From the IMG/VR virus record IMGVR_UViG_3300042549_006742, positions 1 through 48,631 of that record: 48,631 nt of DNA. One strand, written 5' to 3'. This DNA is from a virus. Below are positions 31,643 to 39,368 of the stretch, in pieces. The notes beneath the pieces were generated by a model. That model worked only from the letters and a program-made list of their open reading frames with translations, was not told where the DNA came from and did no database searches. Every line of letters starts with the position of its first letter. The first letter of the stretch is position 1. The position numbers and the translations under genes were made by a program.

Positions 31643-32059
31643 TTAATCTTGAATACTAGGGATAACTTCCGAATCTAACCAATGTTCAAATTCATAATAA
31701 CCACCCATTTCTTTTAATACATTTTGTAATCGAACATCCTCATCAGATAATGTTGAATAGAAATCAAACTCAAGTAAATAACCACGTTTATCAGTAGCAA
31801 TAACACCTAAGTATTCATCACCGTAAAATCTAATCTCTCCGTAATATTCAATCTCACCATTTTCAATTTCCTTCATTTCAGAATAGGTAAATTTAATGGG
31901 TAAAGATTTAATCTCACCTTCAATTGTCATACCTTCTTTAGTATCGTATTCCTCATTACCGTAACCGGTATTACTATCGTAATCCTCATCGTCATAAACA
32001 CTTTGTTCAAACAAGTGTTTGTATTTTTTATACTGACTTTCTGTAATTATTATTTTCAT
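31643..32059 (-). CDS. Tagged hypothetical protein
   Basis: 138 residues. MKIIITESQYKKYKHLFE-Q is a near-ideal tag with the processing-like LFE-Q site, then an acidic Tyr/Asp linker. The body is beta-rich (EIENGEIEYYGEIRFYGDEY). A TATTTAT box lies 5 nt upstream (32065-32071). The last residues run to 4 nt upstream of the LGG gene. Function unknown. Confidence 0.75.
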   Translation of the reverse strand: MKIIITESQYKKYKHLFEQSVYDDEDYDSNTGYGNEEYDTKEGMTIEGEIKSLPIKFTYSEMKEIENGEIEYYGEIRFYGDEYLGVIATDKRGYLLEFDFYSTLSDEDVRLQNVLKEMGGYYEFEHWLDSEVIPSIQD

Positions 32060-32086
32060 ATACTATAAATATGTTACATTTTTAAA

Positions 32087-32464
32087 ATGAAAGCAATAAT
32101 CGCAGTTAACAATTTAGGGTTCATTGGAATTGGGGATAAATTATTATGGAAATCAACCGATGACTTAAAACATTTTAAATCACTAACACTGAACCAAACT
32201 CTATTAGTTGGTTACAGAACCTTTACAGGTCTACCACCATTAAAAAATAGAACACTTATTGTTGATGAAAGAGATAAATTAATTACCGATGTTGATTGGT
32301 GTATTGGGGGTAAAAAAACGTATGAGAAATATTGTCATCTATTTACCGAAATCCATATCTCACATATTGATAATGATGATATTGGTAACGTAACATTTCC
32401 TGACCTATCAAACTTGAATCCTGAATGTAAAGTTTTTAATTACCGGTTCGAATCCCAAAATTGA
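32087..32464 (+). CDS. Dihydrofolate reductase (short form)
   Basis: 125 residues against about 160 in E. coli FolA. AVNNLGFIGIGDKLLWK, then DDLKHFKSLT (catalytic Asp at 25 or 26), VGYRTF and CIGGKKTYE are conserved. The C-terminal half is shortened, ending soon after FPDLSNLN. It reduces dihydrofolate to THF, regenerating cofactor used by the thymidylate synthase. The 3' end overlaps the convergent gene at 32440 by 25 nt. Activity is likely but not certain given the short C-terminus. Confidence 0.85.
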   Translation: MKAIIAVNNLGFIGIGDKLLWKSTDDLKHFKSLTLNQTLLVGYRTFTGLPPLKNRTLIVDERDKLITDVDWCIGGKKTYEKYCHLFTEIHISHIDNDDIGNVTFPDLSNLNPECKVFNYRFESQN

Positions 32465-32796
32465 TAATCCATATTATAAATTGTTTGTAACTGAGGTTTT
32501 CTTTCACAATTTACCAATAATAAGATATTCTCAAGTTTTTCATTAAAGTCGTGAACATCAAAACTTTTTCTCATTACAAAATTAATAATGATTAAACCAT
32601 TATCAACATTAAACTCAATATTGTATTCTGATATATTTCTACGGTAGTTCTTATTTACAAATGAGTTAACCATATTGTGAAATAAATGGATGTCATATTG
32701 TTCAAAACAAGGACGACTACGATGAATATGAATAGGGACTCTACCTATCATAGTATCAAGTCTCCTATCGTTATGTGTTATATTCAGTGTTCCCAT
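32440..32796 (-). CDS. Hypothetical protein
   Basis: 118 residues from the ATG at 32796 (MGTLNITHNDRRLDTMIGRV). The in-frame upstream ATG at 32856 lies beyond the terminator at 32817-32842 and is rejected. Mixed composition, no domain recognised. It overlaps the DHFR gene tail to tail. Confidence 0.6.
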   Translation of the reverse strand: MGTLNITHNDRRLDTMIGRVPIHIHRSRPCFEQYDIHLFHNMVNSFVNKNYRRNISEYNIEFNVDNGLIIINFVMRKSFDVHDFNEKLENILLLVNCERKPQLQTIYNMDYQFWDSNR

Positions 32797-32816
32797 AGTT
32801 GAAATTATAGTAAATA

Positions 32817-32843
32817 AAAAATCCCCAATCAAGTTGGGGATTA
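32817..32843 (-). terminator. Intrinsic terminator
   Basis: ATCCCCAA (32821-32828) pairs with TTGGGGAT (32834-32841), with a T-run on the minus strand. It ends 32850-33239. Confidence 0.85.
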
Positions 32844-32849
32844 TATGTT

Positions 32850-33239
32850 TTACCACTGAGGGTCTTTATCTTTTCGTTCAATATTATCTTCAATAATCTT
32901 AACCTGAATTTCTCTTGACTTACCAACAGAATTAACTTTGAGGTAATACTCAATATTGTGATATATTTGGAAACAATCAACGAATCTAATACCTCCCAAT
33001 ATTGTTGATACGTGCACTTTAAAAATAGTTAATGTAAATCCTGGATAAATCTCAGTCTCTTTCTCAACATTATTAACTGTGATTGAGTCAATACTTGTAA
33101 CGTCATTTAAGATTTCAGGGTCAACCCAATCAGGTGTTGCTTGATTTTCATCAGCAATGTCCCATAACAAATTCAAACAATCATCGGTTAATTTTTGATA
33201 GAGACCTACTAATTTATTTTCGCTGATTAAAACTTTCAT
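32850..33239 (-). CDS. Tagged hypothetical protein
   Basis: 129 residues from the ATG at 33239, where the tag (MKVLISENKLVGLYQKLTDD) begins; the longer frame to 33272 is rejected. The body is beta-rich (TSIDSITVNNVEKETEIYPG), comparable to the central region of 39365-40111 and 43908 in style. A TATTTAT box sits 4 nt upstream. Function unknown. Confidence 0.7.
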   Translation of the reverse strand: MKVLISENKLVGLYQKLTDDCLNLLWDIADENQATPDWVDPEILNDVTSIDSITVNNVEKETEIYPGFTLTIFKVHVSTILGGIRFVDCFQIYHNIEYYLKVNSVGKSREIQVKIIEDNIERKDKDPQW

Positions 33240-33243
33240 ACAA

Positions 33244-33250
33244 ATAAATA
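33244..33250 (-). promoter_or_regulatory. TATTTAT start-proximal box
   Basis: TATTTAT, TTGT, ATG on the minus strand (ATG at 33239). Confidence 0.5.
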
Positions 33251-33261
33251 TGGTGTTAAAC

Positions 33262-33290
33262 AAAAAACCCACCTGATGAGGTGGGTTTTA
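33262..33290 (-). terminator. Intrinsic terminator
   Basis: AAACCCACC (33265-33273) pairs with GGTGGGTTT (33280-33288), with a T-run on the minus strand. Confidence 0.85.
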
Positions 33291-33291
33291 A

Positions 33292-33477
33292 TTAACTCAT
33301 TAATTTCTTAATGGATAACATAATTTGTACTTGTTTATTTTCTAATACTTTAATACGTTTCATCTGTTCATCATTCATTTCAAAGTGTTCAGCTTTAATT
33401 TCCGATATTTGATTTCCGACTCTAGTATGTTCGTTTAGTAATTGTCCGTACATCTGTGCTTTTTGAGAATTTTCCAT
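33292..33477 (-). CDS. Small coiled-coil protein
   Basis: 61 residues, nearly all helical with heptad spacing (LLNEHTRVGNQISEIKAEHF ... KVLENKQVQIMLSIKKLM). No tag and no membrane segment. It sits between two tagged genes and ends at a strong terminator. It may be a scaffold or small adaptor. Confidence 0.6.
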   Translation of the reverse strand: MENSQKAQMYGQLLNEHTRVGNQISEIKAEHFEMNDEQMKRIKVLENKQVQIMLSIKKLMS

Positions 33478-33516
33478 AACTGTAATATAATAATGTTTGT
33501 TTTAATATCAAGGATT

Positions 33517-34071
33517 TTATGCAAATTCAATTTCACACAGATACCCCATTTTATCTGTGTAATTTTTTTGAAAGTGTTTTGCAGTTAACCATAAAAATTC
33601 ATCACGATATTCATTAACAACTGCGAAATAATCATCATCATCATTTTCAACAGGGTACAATTCATCAAATGGTCTACCACCATCAACGATTGTGCTGAAA
33701 TCAATATCAATCCAAACCGTAACATCTTTATCTTTAGTGTTAACATCAATACGAGCGAACCTAACGTCACCACTTAAATCATCATCACTTAATGTTATTT
33801 GGATGTAATCTTTCGACATATATAAATGGGGACTTGATGTTGATTGGTTAAACTTATAACCATCTTCCTCAAAATACTTTAATGGGTTTATGTTATGTTC
33901 TTCATTCCATTCTAAAACCCAACCTTCAAGATGATGGTGAAAAGACATCGGCATACGCATTAACTTCATCAAATTTTCATCAATTGACGCATACCCCCGT
34001 TTATCCCAAATCTTTCTAAATGATTTTTTCCAAACATCCATTAATTGGTCCTCAGTTATTAATACTTTCAT
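33517..34071 (-). CDS. Tagged hypothetical protein
   Basis: 184 residues. MKVLITEDQLMDVWKKSF is the tag. The body contains FHHHLEGWVLEWNEEHNINP and an acidic, strand-rich core. The coding-strand TATTTAT box runs straight into the start codon (TATTTATG), so a leader would be absent if the box is a -10 element. It begins 5 nt after the glycosyltransferase stop. Function unknown. Confidence 0.7.
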   Translation of the reverse strand: MKVLITEDQLMDVWKKSFRKIWDKRGYASIDENLMKLMRMPMSFHHHLEGWVLEWNEEHNINPLKYFEEDGYKFNQSTSSPHLYMSKDYIQITLSDDDLSGDVRFARIDVNTKDKDVTVWIDIDFSTIVDGGRPFDELYPVENDDDDYFAVVNEYRDEFLWLTAKHFQKNYTDKMGYLCEIEFA

Positions 34072-34076
34072 AAATA

Positions 34077-34709
34077 TTATGCGTCTTTACGTTTACCTAA
34101 ACCGGCCTTTGGTATGTAAACAATGGGTTCCCATAACCAACTAACATTAGGTATTACTTTTGTTAATTTTTCTATAACACGGAAATCACTACAAGACCAA
34201 GAATCCCAAATAGCATCTTTCGAATATTTGAAATTGAATCCAATACAGGACCCCCCAATTTTAGTTAATCTCATATCACCATAACTAAGAGGTAATGTTC
34301 TACCACTTGAAAATTTCATCCTCCAAGCAACTAAAGTATCATCATCAACGGTGTTGATTTTCTTGACCACTTTTTGAACTGAATTTTTATCAATAAATAA
34401 ATCATCATCATCCAAATAAATTATCCAACCATCAGTAACTTTTTCATTTAAAATGTTAAGATATAGGTTATGAACCATTTTACGACTTCTACGTGGTGGT
34501 TCAGTGTCCGATTGAATTACATTTTCTTTATCTATTAGGACATAATCTGTAATCCCCATTTCTTCAATATAAGGGATTGAATCTTTATCATCGGTACAAA
34601 CAATATGTCGAATATTCTTATATGTTTGAGACCTAACAGATTCAACATTCCTTTTAAAACCTATTGGTCGTCCTGAAGTTCTTGTTAAAATATTAATTAA
34701 TGGTTCCAT
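34077..34709 (-). CDS. GT2-like glycosyltransferase
   Basis: 210 residues. INILTRTSGRPIGFKRNVES is a family 2-type opening, and IIYLDDDDLF (about 95-104) is the metal/sugar-nucleotide site. CIGFNFKYSKDAIWD resembles the acceptor region. It has a TATTTAT box 8 nt upstream (34718-34724). It is probably the third glycosyltransferase acting on virion or host glycans. Donor unknown. Confidence 0.85.
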   Translation of the reverse strand: MEPLINILTRTSGRPIGFKRNVESVRSQTYKNIRHIVCTDDKDSIPYIEEMGITDYVLIDKENVIQSDTEPPRRSRKMVHNLYLNILNEKVTDGWIIYLDDDDLFIDKNSVQKVVKKINTVDDDTLVAWRMKFSSGRTLPLSYGDMRLTKIGGSCIGFNFKYSKDAIWDSWSCSDFRVIEKLTKVIPNVSWLWEPIVYIPKAGLGKRKDA

Positions 34710-34724
34710 ATATTAATATAAATA

Positions 34725-35117
34725 TTAGAAAAAAAAGTTACGGGAATGGATTCTACAAACTTCATCATTCAAATGATTCAAATATCTCCCAAATGTTTGG
34801 TCAGACCTAATTCCCGACATTATTCCCTTATCTAAATTGGGGTGTAACATAACAGTATTCTTATCCCCACCATATATATAGATTTTATTATGAAATGGGA
34901 ACCCATTCATACTATAATAAATTGCGTCAAAATCAAAAACTTTACCACCAATACGATATCTAACATCAAAACTATTAGGGTCGTACATTGTATAATAATT
35001 AGTATTAATCCTGACAAAATAATGGTCCTCAAAATAACTAATAGTATACTCGCAAGGACAAAAGAAATTCATAAATTTCTCAACTATCCTAAATTTTTTC
35101 AATTCAATCTCATCCAT
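34725..35117 (-). CDS. Hypothetical protein
   Basis: 130 residues rich in Tyr and Phe (YEDHYFVRINTNYYTMYDP type sequence), with FCPCEY near the start. It ends 15 nt before the glycosyltransferase start and shares its strand. No domain recognised; a link to glycan modification is suggested only by position. Confidence 0.6.
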   Translation of the reverse strand: MDEIELKKFRIVEKFMNFFCPCEYTISYFEDHYFVRINTNYYTMYDPNSFDVRYRIGGKVFDFDAIYYSMNGFPFHNKIYIYGGDKNTVMLHPNLDKGIMSGIRSDQTFGRYLNHLNDEVCRIHSRNFFF

Positions 35118-35169
35118 ATTAGAATATTAAATAAAATTTCATTAATTTAGTAGTATCAAATATTGAATT

Positions 35170-35529
35170 ATGGAAAATTTTGACAAAATAAGAGAAGTCG
35201 TAATCAAATGTATCAAACGAAAATACGACAATAGTAAAATAACCTTCACCAATGATAATAACATATATCAACTTGATATTCGAATTTTTAGTAATTCCCC
35301 AACAAAACAATTAGAATGTGTTTGTGATGTTGAAGAGATATTAAAATTATGTCACATTAAAGAAGATATTAAAATTAGAGTTAATGACCGTAATCGGTTA
35401 TTTATTCATATTGACGTAATAAGTGAAAATTTAGTAAAATTTAGGAAAAAATTGGATTTACCAACACCAGTAATTACGGCAATACAGAATAGTTCTTATG
35501 GAATACATTGTAATACTGACCCAATATGA
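35170..35529 (+). CDS. Hypothetical protein
   Basis: 119 residues. Lys-rich helix at the start (IREVVIKCIKRKY), then a beta-rich region. It overlaps the next gene by ATGA. These three plus-strand genes (35170-36217) form a tight operon of unknown function. Confidence 0.6.
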   Translation: MENFDKIREVVIKCIKRKYDNSKITFTNDNNIYQLDIRIFSNSPTKQLECVCDVEEILKLCHIKEDIKIRVNDRNRLFIHIDVISENLVKFRKKLDLPTPVITAIQNSSYGIHCNTDPI

Positions 35530-35879
35530 TAGATAATATTTTCAGAAAATTCTTTTGGAGTATAGACGCAATTGAATTACGTTCACAAGATAGAGTTATG
35601 ACCGTTTACGGTAGACAAGTAGGGTATTTAACTCTAGGTATCGCACCTAAAAATAAATTAGTTCCTGACGAACTAAAAAGTTATAATGGTGTTGTTGATA
35701 CCGTCAAAATAATTATTCGTGACCACGCCAACATTAATCAAGCCCCACTAAGAGAATGGGGTAAAATGTGTTGTATTAAAGAATGTGATTTTGACCATTA
35801 CATTAAACAAGTTTATATTGAAACATTACAACGTAAACGACGAGAAGAATTAATTAAGCCACATAAATTCATTTGGTGA
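35526..35879 (+). CDS. Hypothetical protein
   Basis: 117 residues. Starts MIDNIFRKFFWSIDAIELRS and ends in a basic tail (LQRKRREELIKPHKF). It overlaps both neighbours. Middle of the three-gene operon, with no recognised domain. Confidence 0.6.
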   Translation: MIDNIFRKFFWSIDAIELRSQDRVMTVYGRQVGYLTLGIAPKNKLVPDELKSYNGVVDTVKIIIRDHANINQAPLREWGKMCCIKECDFDHYIKQVYIETLQRKRREELIKPHKFIW

Positions 35880-36217
35880 TGAAAGATATTGATATTAGAT
35901 TATTGATTAAAAAAACAATATGTAAAATGGAGTCCCCATTCTCTTCGGTTAATGTGAAGATTTCAAAATTAATGTACTTAGATAGTGAAGTTTCACAACT
36001 ATCTTTCAGTGCATCAACATATTATCTTGTAACACAAAATAAAAATATTTATGAAATTGAAGTCATATACCACCCCCGTTCATTTCTGTCATCAACATTT
36101 GAACAAAGAAATAAATACGAGAATAGAGCAACCAATTCAATACAATTAATGTTAGGTGGGTTATTAAAAGTCGAACCTGAAGATATCAAACTCAAGTTCA
36201 TTATTGGGGGATGTTAA
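35879..36217 (+). CDS. Hypothetical protein
   Basis: 112 residues from the ATG at 35879, which shares a base with the preceding stop codon; the upstream TTG/GTG starts are rejected for that reason. A mixed fold with VKISKLMYLDSEVSQLSF. It ends in a 4-nt overlap with the convergent gene at 36214. Confidence 0.6.
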   Translation: MKDIDIRLLIKKTICKMESPFSSVNVKISKLMYLDSEVSQLSFSASTYYLVTQNKNIYEIEVIYHPRSFLSSTFEQRNKYENRATNSIQLMLGGLLKVEPEDIKLKFIIGGC

Positions 36218-36450
36218 TACTGTTTCAGTAGAATAGTTGTGTCACTATCGGATTTGAAATTTTCAACTGACTTGTAAGTGTTGTAAGTTACCTTCAACAC
36301 TTTTTCATCATTGGGGATATTAACATACCCGTCGAAATTAGAATAATAAATAGACTTGTCAGTGGTTACTTTAACTGCCGGTAATGTCTCTTTGGTCTCA
36401 ACATCTAAGAACCAAACCTTAATCATCAATGCTAATATTACTGTTTTCAT
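36214..36450 (-). CDS. Small CarboxypepD-reg-like beta-sandwich protein
   Basis: 78 residues. FLDVETKETLPAVKVTTDKS, then NFDGYVNIPNDEKVLKVTY, follow the pattern of the CarboxypepD regulatory-like domain common in Bacteroidota surface proteins. The N-terminal hydrophobic stretch (VILALMIKVWF) might be a short signal or the first strand. Stand-alone copies are unusual. Confidence 0.55.
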   Translation of the reverse strand: MKTVILALMIKVWFLDVETKETLPAVKVTTDKSIYYSNFDGYVNIPNDEKVLKVTYNTYKSVENFKSDSDTTILLKQY

Positions 36451-36490
36451 ACTAATACGTATATTAAATTTTACTCAAATGGCCCGAAAA

Positions 36491-36521
36491 TTGATTTATT
36501 AACGTTTTATTAATATATTTA
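36491..36521 (+). promoter_or_regulatory. Bacteroidota-like promoter
   Basis: TTG (36491-36493), 20 nt, then TATATTTA (36514-36521), 16 nt before the ATG at 36538. Confidence 0.45.
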
Positions 36522-36537
36522 ATAATAAAGTAACATT

Positions 36538-36882
36538 ATGAAAAAATTTCTAATCTCAGTAATGTTTCTTCTAATCAGTTACATATCATATGCACAAGAA
36601 GAAGAAATAACAATGGTTGTTTCAACATACAGTAACAACACCATTGAACAAACAGGTTTCCTTGACAAAAATGGGAAAAAAGATTCCGTATGGACTCAAT
36701 ATAATGAAGTAGGTAAGATAATCGGTGTGGGGTCATATTCCCACGGGGTTAAAGACGGGTATTGGTATTGTTATAACGATAACGGACGTAAAATCTTTGA
36801 AGTCCTATATGTTAACGGAGAAAAAAGAAAAGGTAAACAATGGGATGATAAGGGACATCTTATTGATAAAAGAAAGTGGTAA
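36538..36882 (+). CDS. Secreted MORN-repeat protein (YwqK-like)
   Basis: 114 residues. A signal peptide (FLISVMFLLISYISYAQ) precedes repeats typical of MORN/YwqK proteins: GFLDKNGKKDSVWTQYNEVG, then SHGVKDGYWYCYNDNG, then NGEKRKGKQWDDKG. Such domains are widespread as exported proteins in Bacteroidota. A phage-encoded, secreted copy suggests envelope modification or superinfection exclusion; the annotation 'antitoxin' given to some family members need not apply here. Confidence 0.8.
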   Translation: MKKFLISVMFLLISYISYAQEEEITMVVSTYSNNTIEQTGFLDKNGKKDSVWTQYNEVGKIIGVGSYSHGVKDGYWYCYNDNGRKIFEVLYVNGEKRKGKQWDDKGHLIDKRKW

Positions 36883-36884
36883 AC

Positions 36885-36912
36885 AAAAACCCCAAGTTAA
36901 TCTTGGGGTTCA
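36885..36912. terminator. Convergent terminator
   Basis: AACCCCAAG (36888-36896) pairs with CTTGGGGTT (36902-36910). The T-run is best on the minus strand. The minus-strand stop codon lies within the hairpin. Confidence 0.8.
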
Positions 36913-37352
36913 TTAAAATATAATGACTTATCAACGTTTTTAATTTGAATACTAAAACTAGAACTTGTGAAATTAGGCCCTAACATACGTAAGTCCATTT
37001 TTAACATTGTTTGAATATTTGCGACCCATATATAAGGATGACCATCTTTATAAATTTTTTCTACAGGATAATTGTATAAACCATTATAATTACCATCATC
37101 ATTATTAATGAATACAACCCACGGGAATGGTTTATCCGGAATTAATTCAAGTACGTAGTCGTAATGTCTTCTAAAATCATCCTCATAATCCCACTGTCTC
37201 TCACCCTCAAATAAATCAACAAGTTCAACTTCAAATTTAAAATCAGTTTTAATACCTGCATATAATTTAAAATATCGGTTAATCATCACAGTTGCGAATT
37301 TTTGAATTGTTTTCAAAACACTCTCATCGGTAATATCTCTTTTTTTTTCCAT
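36897..37352 (-). CDS. Hypothetical protein
   Basis: 151 residues from the ATG at 37352, chosen because of the TATTTAT box 4 nt upstream; the longer frame from 37376 is rejected. MEKKRDITDESVLKTIQKF is helical, then a beta-rich part (FPWVVFINNDDGNYNGLYNY). Not clearly tagged. Function unknown. It shares the box architecture with the tagged genes. Confidence 0.65.
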   Translation of the reverse strand: MEKKRDITDESVLKTIQKFATVMINRYFKLYAGIKTDFKFEVELVDLFEGERQWDYEDDFRRHYDYVLELIPDKPFPWVVFINNDDGNYNGLYNYPVEKIYKDGHPYIWVANIQTMLKMDLRMLGPNFTSSSFSIQIKNVDKSLYFNEPQD

Positions 37353-37356
37353 ATCA

Positions 37357-37363
37357 ATAAATA
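37357..37363 (-). promoter_or_regulatory. TATTTAT start-proximal box
   Basis: TATTTAT, TGAT, ATG on the minus strand (ATG at 37352). Confidence 0.5.
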
Positions 37364-37410
37364 TGTTATTGTTCAATAAACTAACCTAGTTTATCGTAGC
37401 AAATTTATGT

Positions 37411-37665
37411 TTATCGTTTCACTTCCAAATCCTTAAATGAGTCGGGGTTAATGAATTCTGATTCAAGATAAGTAACAACAGACCTCATCACCTCACCCTC
37501 AGTCTGATTACTTTTCTCACCAGCAATACGAATTACCATCGCTAACGCACCCGATAATACAGATAATGATTCACCGTATTCTATTGATTCCTTATTAGTC
37601 CCCAAATCCAAATACAATCTCCCGTCTTCACGAACTTCATATCCTATCTTAATGTAATTCTCCAT
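37411..37665 (-). CDS. Small hypothetical protein
   Basis: 84 residues: a short beta region, then a helix (SLSVLSGALAMVIRIAGEKS). No domain is recognised. The promoter box TATCTTTG (37677-37670) is 4 nt from the ATG, pointing to host-type early expression and a leaderless transcript. Confidence 0.6.
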   Translation of the reverse strand: MENYIKIGYEVREDGRLYLDLGTNKESIEYGESLSVLSGALAMVIRIAGEKSNQTEGEVMRSVVTYLESEFINPDSFKDLEVKR

Positions 37666-37669
37666 AAAT

Positions 37670-37677
37670 CAAAGATA
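37670..37677 (-). promoter_or_regulatory. TATCTTTG box, leaderless spacing
   Basis: TATCTTTG, ATTT, ATG on the minus strand. It directly follows the T-tract of the preceding terminator. No TTG partner is visible. Confidence 0.5.
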
Positions 37678-37707
37678 CAAAAAAACCCCACTTAAAAAAA
37701 GAGGGGC
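37678..37707 (-). terminator. Terminator for 37716-38930
   Basis: CCCC (37686-37689) pairs with GGGG (37703-37706) around an A-rich loop, with a T-tract on the minus strand. Confidence 0.6.
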
Positions 37708-37715
37708 TTCATATA

Positions 37716-38930
37716 TTATTTTACCGTATCAATACTATTAATTTCCCAATCAATCTCATTGAACATTCGTTTTAATTTATATTCATATGTTCGATTAAAC
37801 CAATCAACGATTAAATCAGGATTATTACCAAAGACTTCAAATAATTTAGAGTATCTTGGTTCCAAATATAATCTCCTATCATCTGAACCATAATCATTAT
37901 CAAAAAACCCAATTAACTTAGAATTAAGATTAAATCTGTCTTTATCTATAACATAGATGTTAACACCATCTTCTGATGGGCTCATTACAAATTTAACATT
38001 CTCAGGTAATAACTGAGGGGCAACGTGTTTGATGTATTTATCAATCGTATTATCTTTTTTAGATTCGGTATTCTCATTAATAGATTTACCCTCATCTTCA
38101 CTAAACTCTTCCGCATCAACAAGTATTTGAATTTTATTATGGTCAATTCTATCAAAAAAACTACCGGTGATTGGGATTGAGTTGTTTGTTATCTTATTCC
38201 ACTTATCAACAATATCCATAGTTAAATGACTACGATAATTGGGTTGCCAAGTGGCATAACCACCAGCATCACTCTCCGTATAATGAACTATAACTAATGG
38301 AATATCTTTAAATCTTGAGGGATGTAAATAGGGGTCTTTTTTTCTTGTTACCTCCAAATGTGAAATATTGGGATATTCTTTATATAACCATTTCTTAAAT
38401 AATTCAACCCTTTTATCAATTGGAATTGAAACCCCCTCATTAATTACTTCATCATCATCAACAAACTCTTCAGTATCAATAACAATTTTTGCATTATATC
38501 CACTAAATTTCCATCTAGGTATGACAGGTATTTGACCACCTGTAACTTTATTCCATTCGTCACTTATTTCACCCGCTAACCAAGAGTCGTGATTAACCGC
38601 ATCACTATCGGTTGTATAATAAATTTTAATTAACGGATGACCGTCATATGTTGAGGTTTCCAAAAACGAAATCTCGTCAAAATTATTATGTAACCATTTT
38701 TTAAATAAGTTAACACTTTTTTCGGTTGAAATCTCTTCTTTCAACAATCTAAATCTCAATAACGGTTTACCGTTAATTGTTATATCACCCTTGTCATTCT
38801 TACCAATGGTTTTAACAACAACCTTCTTATTCTTAAATTTCCCACCCATTAATGTATCCCCAACTTTAATGTCGAGTTTAATCATTTCATTAATGGATTT
38901 ATATTGTTCTTCAGTTATTATTATTTTCAT
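37716..38930 (-). CDS. Tagged protein with an internal tandem duplication
   Basis: 404 residues. MKIIITEEQYKSINEMIK is the tag. Two related blocks follow: one beginning VNLFKKWLHNNFDEISFLE (about 72) and ending IDTEEFVDDDEVINE, the other VELFKKWLYKEYPNISHLE (about 175) and ending VDAEEFSEDEGKSINE. Each is about 95-110 residues. The C-terminal part is unrelated. No domain is named. It lies downstream of two other tagged genes with close spacing. Confidence 0.75.
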   Translation of the reverse strand: MKIIITEEQYKSINEMIKLDIKVGDTLMGGKFKNKKVVVKTIGKNDKGDITINGKPLLRFRLLKEEISTEKSVNLFKKWLHNNFDEISFLETSTYDGHPLIKIYYTTDSDAVNHDSWLAGEISDEWNKVTGGQIPVIPRWKFSGYNAKIVIDTEEFVDDDEVINEGVSIPIDKRVELFKKWLYKEYPNISHLEVTRKKDPYLHPSRFKDIPLVIVHYTESDAGGYATWQPNYRSHLTMDIVDKWNKITNNSIPITGSFFDRIDHNKIQILVDAEEFSEDEGKSINENTESKKDNTIDKYIKHVAPQLLPENVKFVMSPSEDGVNIYVIDKDRFNLNSKLIGFFDNDYGSDDRRLYLEPRYSKLFEVFGNNPDLIVDWFNRTYEYKLKRMFNEIDWEINSIDTVK

Positions 38931-38939
38931 AGTATCATT

Positions 38940-39368
38940 TTAAATTTTAGTCCTCATCCAACTGAACAAATTTGCGAAATTAGATTTTACTGTTTTGATT
39001 CCCCTTAAATTATAAACCTCACCCAACCACTTCTCTGTAACTTTTTGAATAACAAGGTTGGTCAAATCAAAATATTCATCCAAAACCCACCAAATATCAG
39101 AACTAATGTAAACTTCATCATTTCGTCTGTTGTAAACCATTAAGTTATAACCTTTTTTATAACGAAATAACGTCCAATCACCATCTGTTTCAGATTGAAC
39201 AACTTCCAAATCATCAAACAGGTGTAAGAACTCCATAAAAGTATCAATATTCAATACTTTACAAAAAGTATCAAACCCACCCATTAAGTCAATAACCTGT
39301 TTAACCCCATTGGTTTTAATCAACTCTTTAAGTCTCTCAACTTTATTTTCGGTTATTATTATTTTCAT
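38940..39368 (-). CDS. Tagged protein with LGG-type module
   Basis: 142 residues. MKIIITENKVERLKELI, then TNGVKQVIDLMGGFDTFCKV is the module shared with 30706, 39365 and 40095. The remainder (LFDDLEVVQSETDGDWTLFRY, ... EKWLGEVYNL) is homologous to the C-terminal half of 39365-40111. It overlaps that gene at its start. Function unknown. Confidence 0.75.
   Translation of the reverse strand: MKIIITENKVERLKELIKTNGVKQVIDLMGGFDTFCKVLNIDTFMEFLHLFDDLEVVQSETDGDWTLFRYKKGYNLMVYNRRNDEVYISSDIWWVLDEYFDLTNLVIQKVTEKWLGEVYNLRGIKTVKSNFANLFSWMRTKI

Noticed and set aside
32797-32856. Start of the 32440 gene at the ATG 32856
   Set aside because: The extra residues are encoded by a terminator hairpin.
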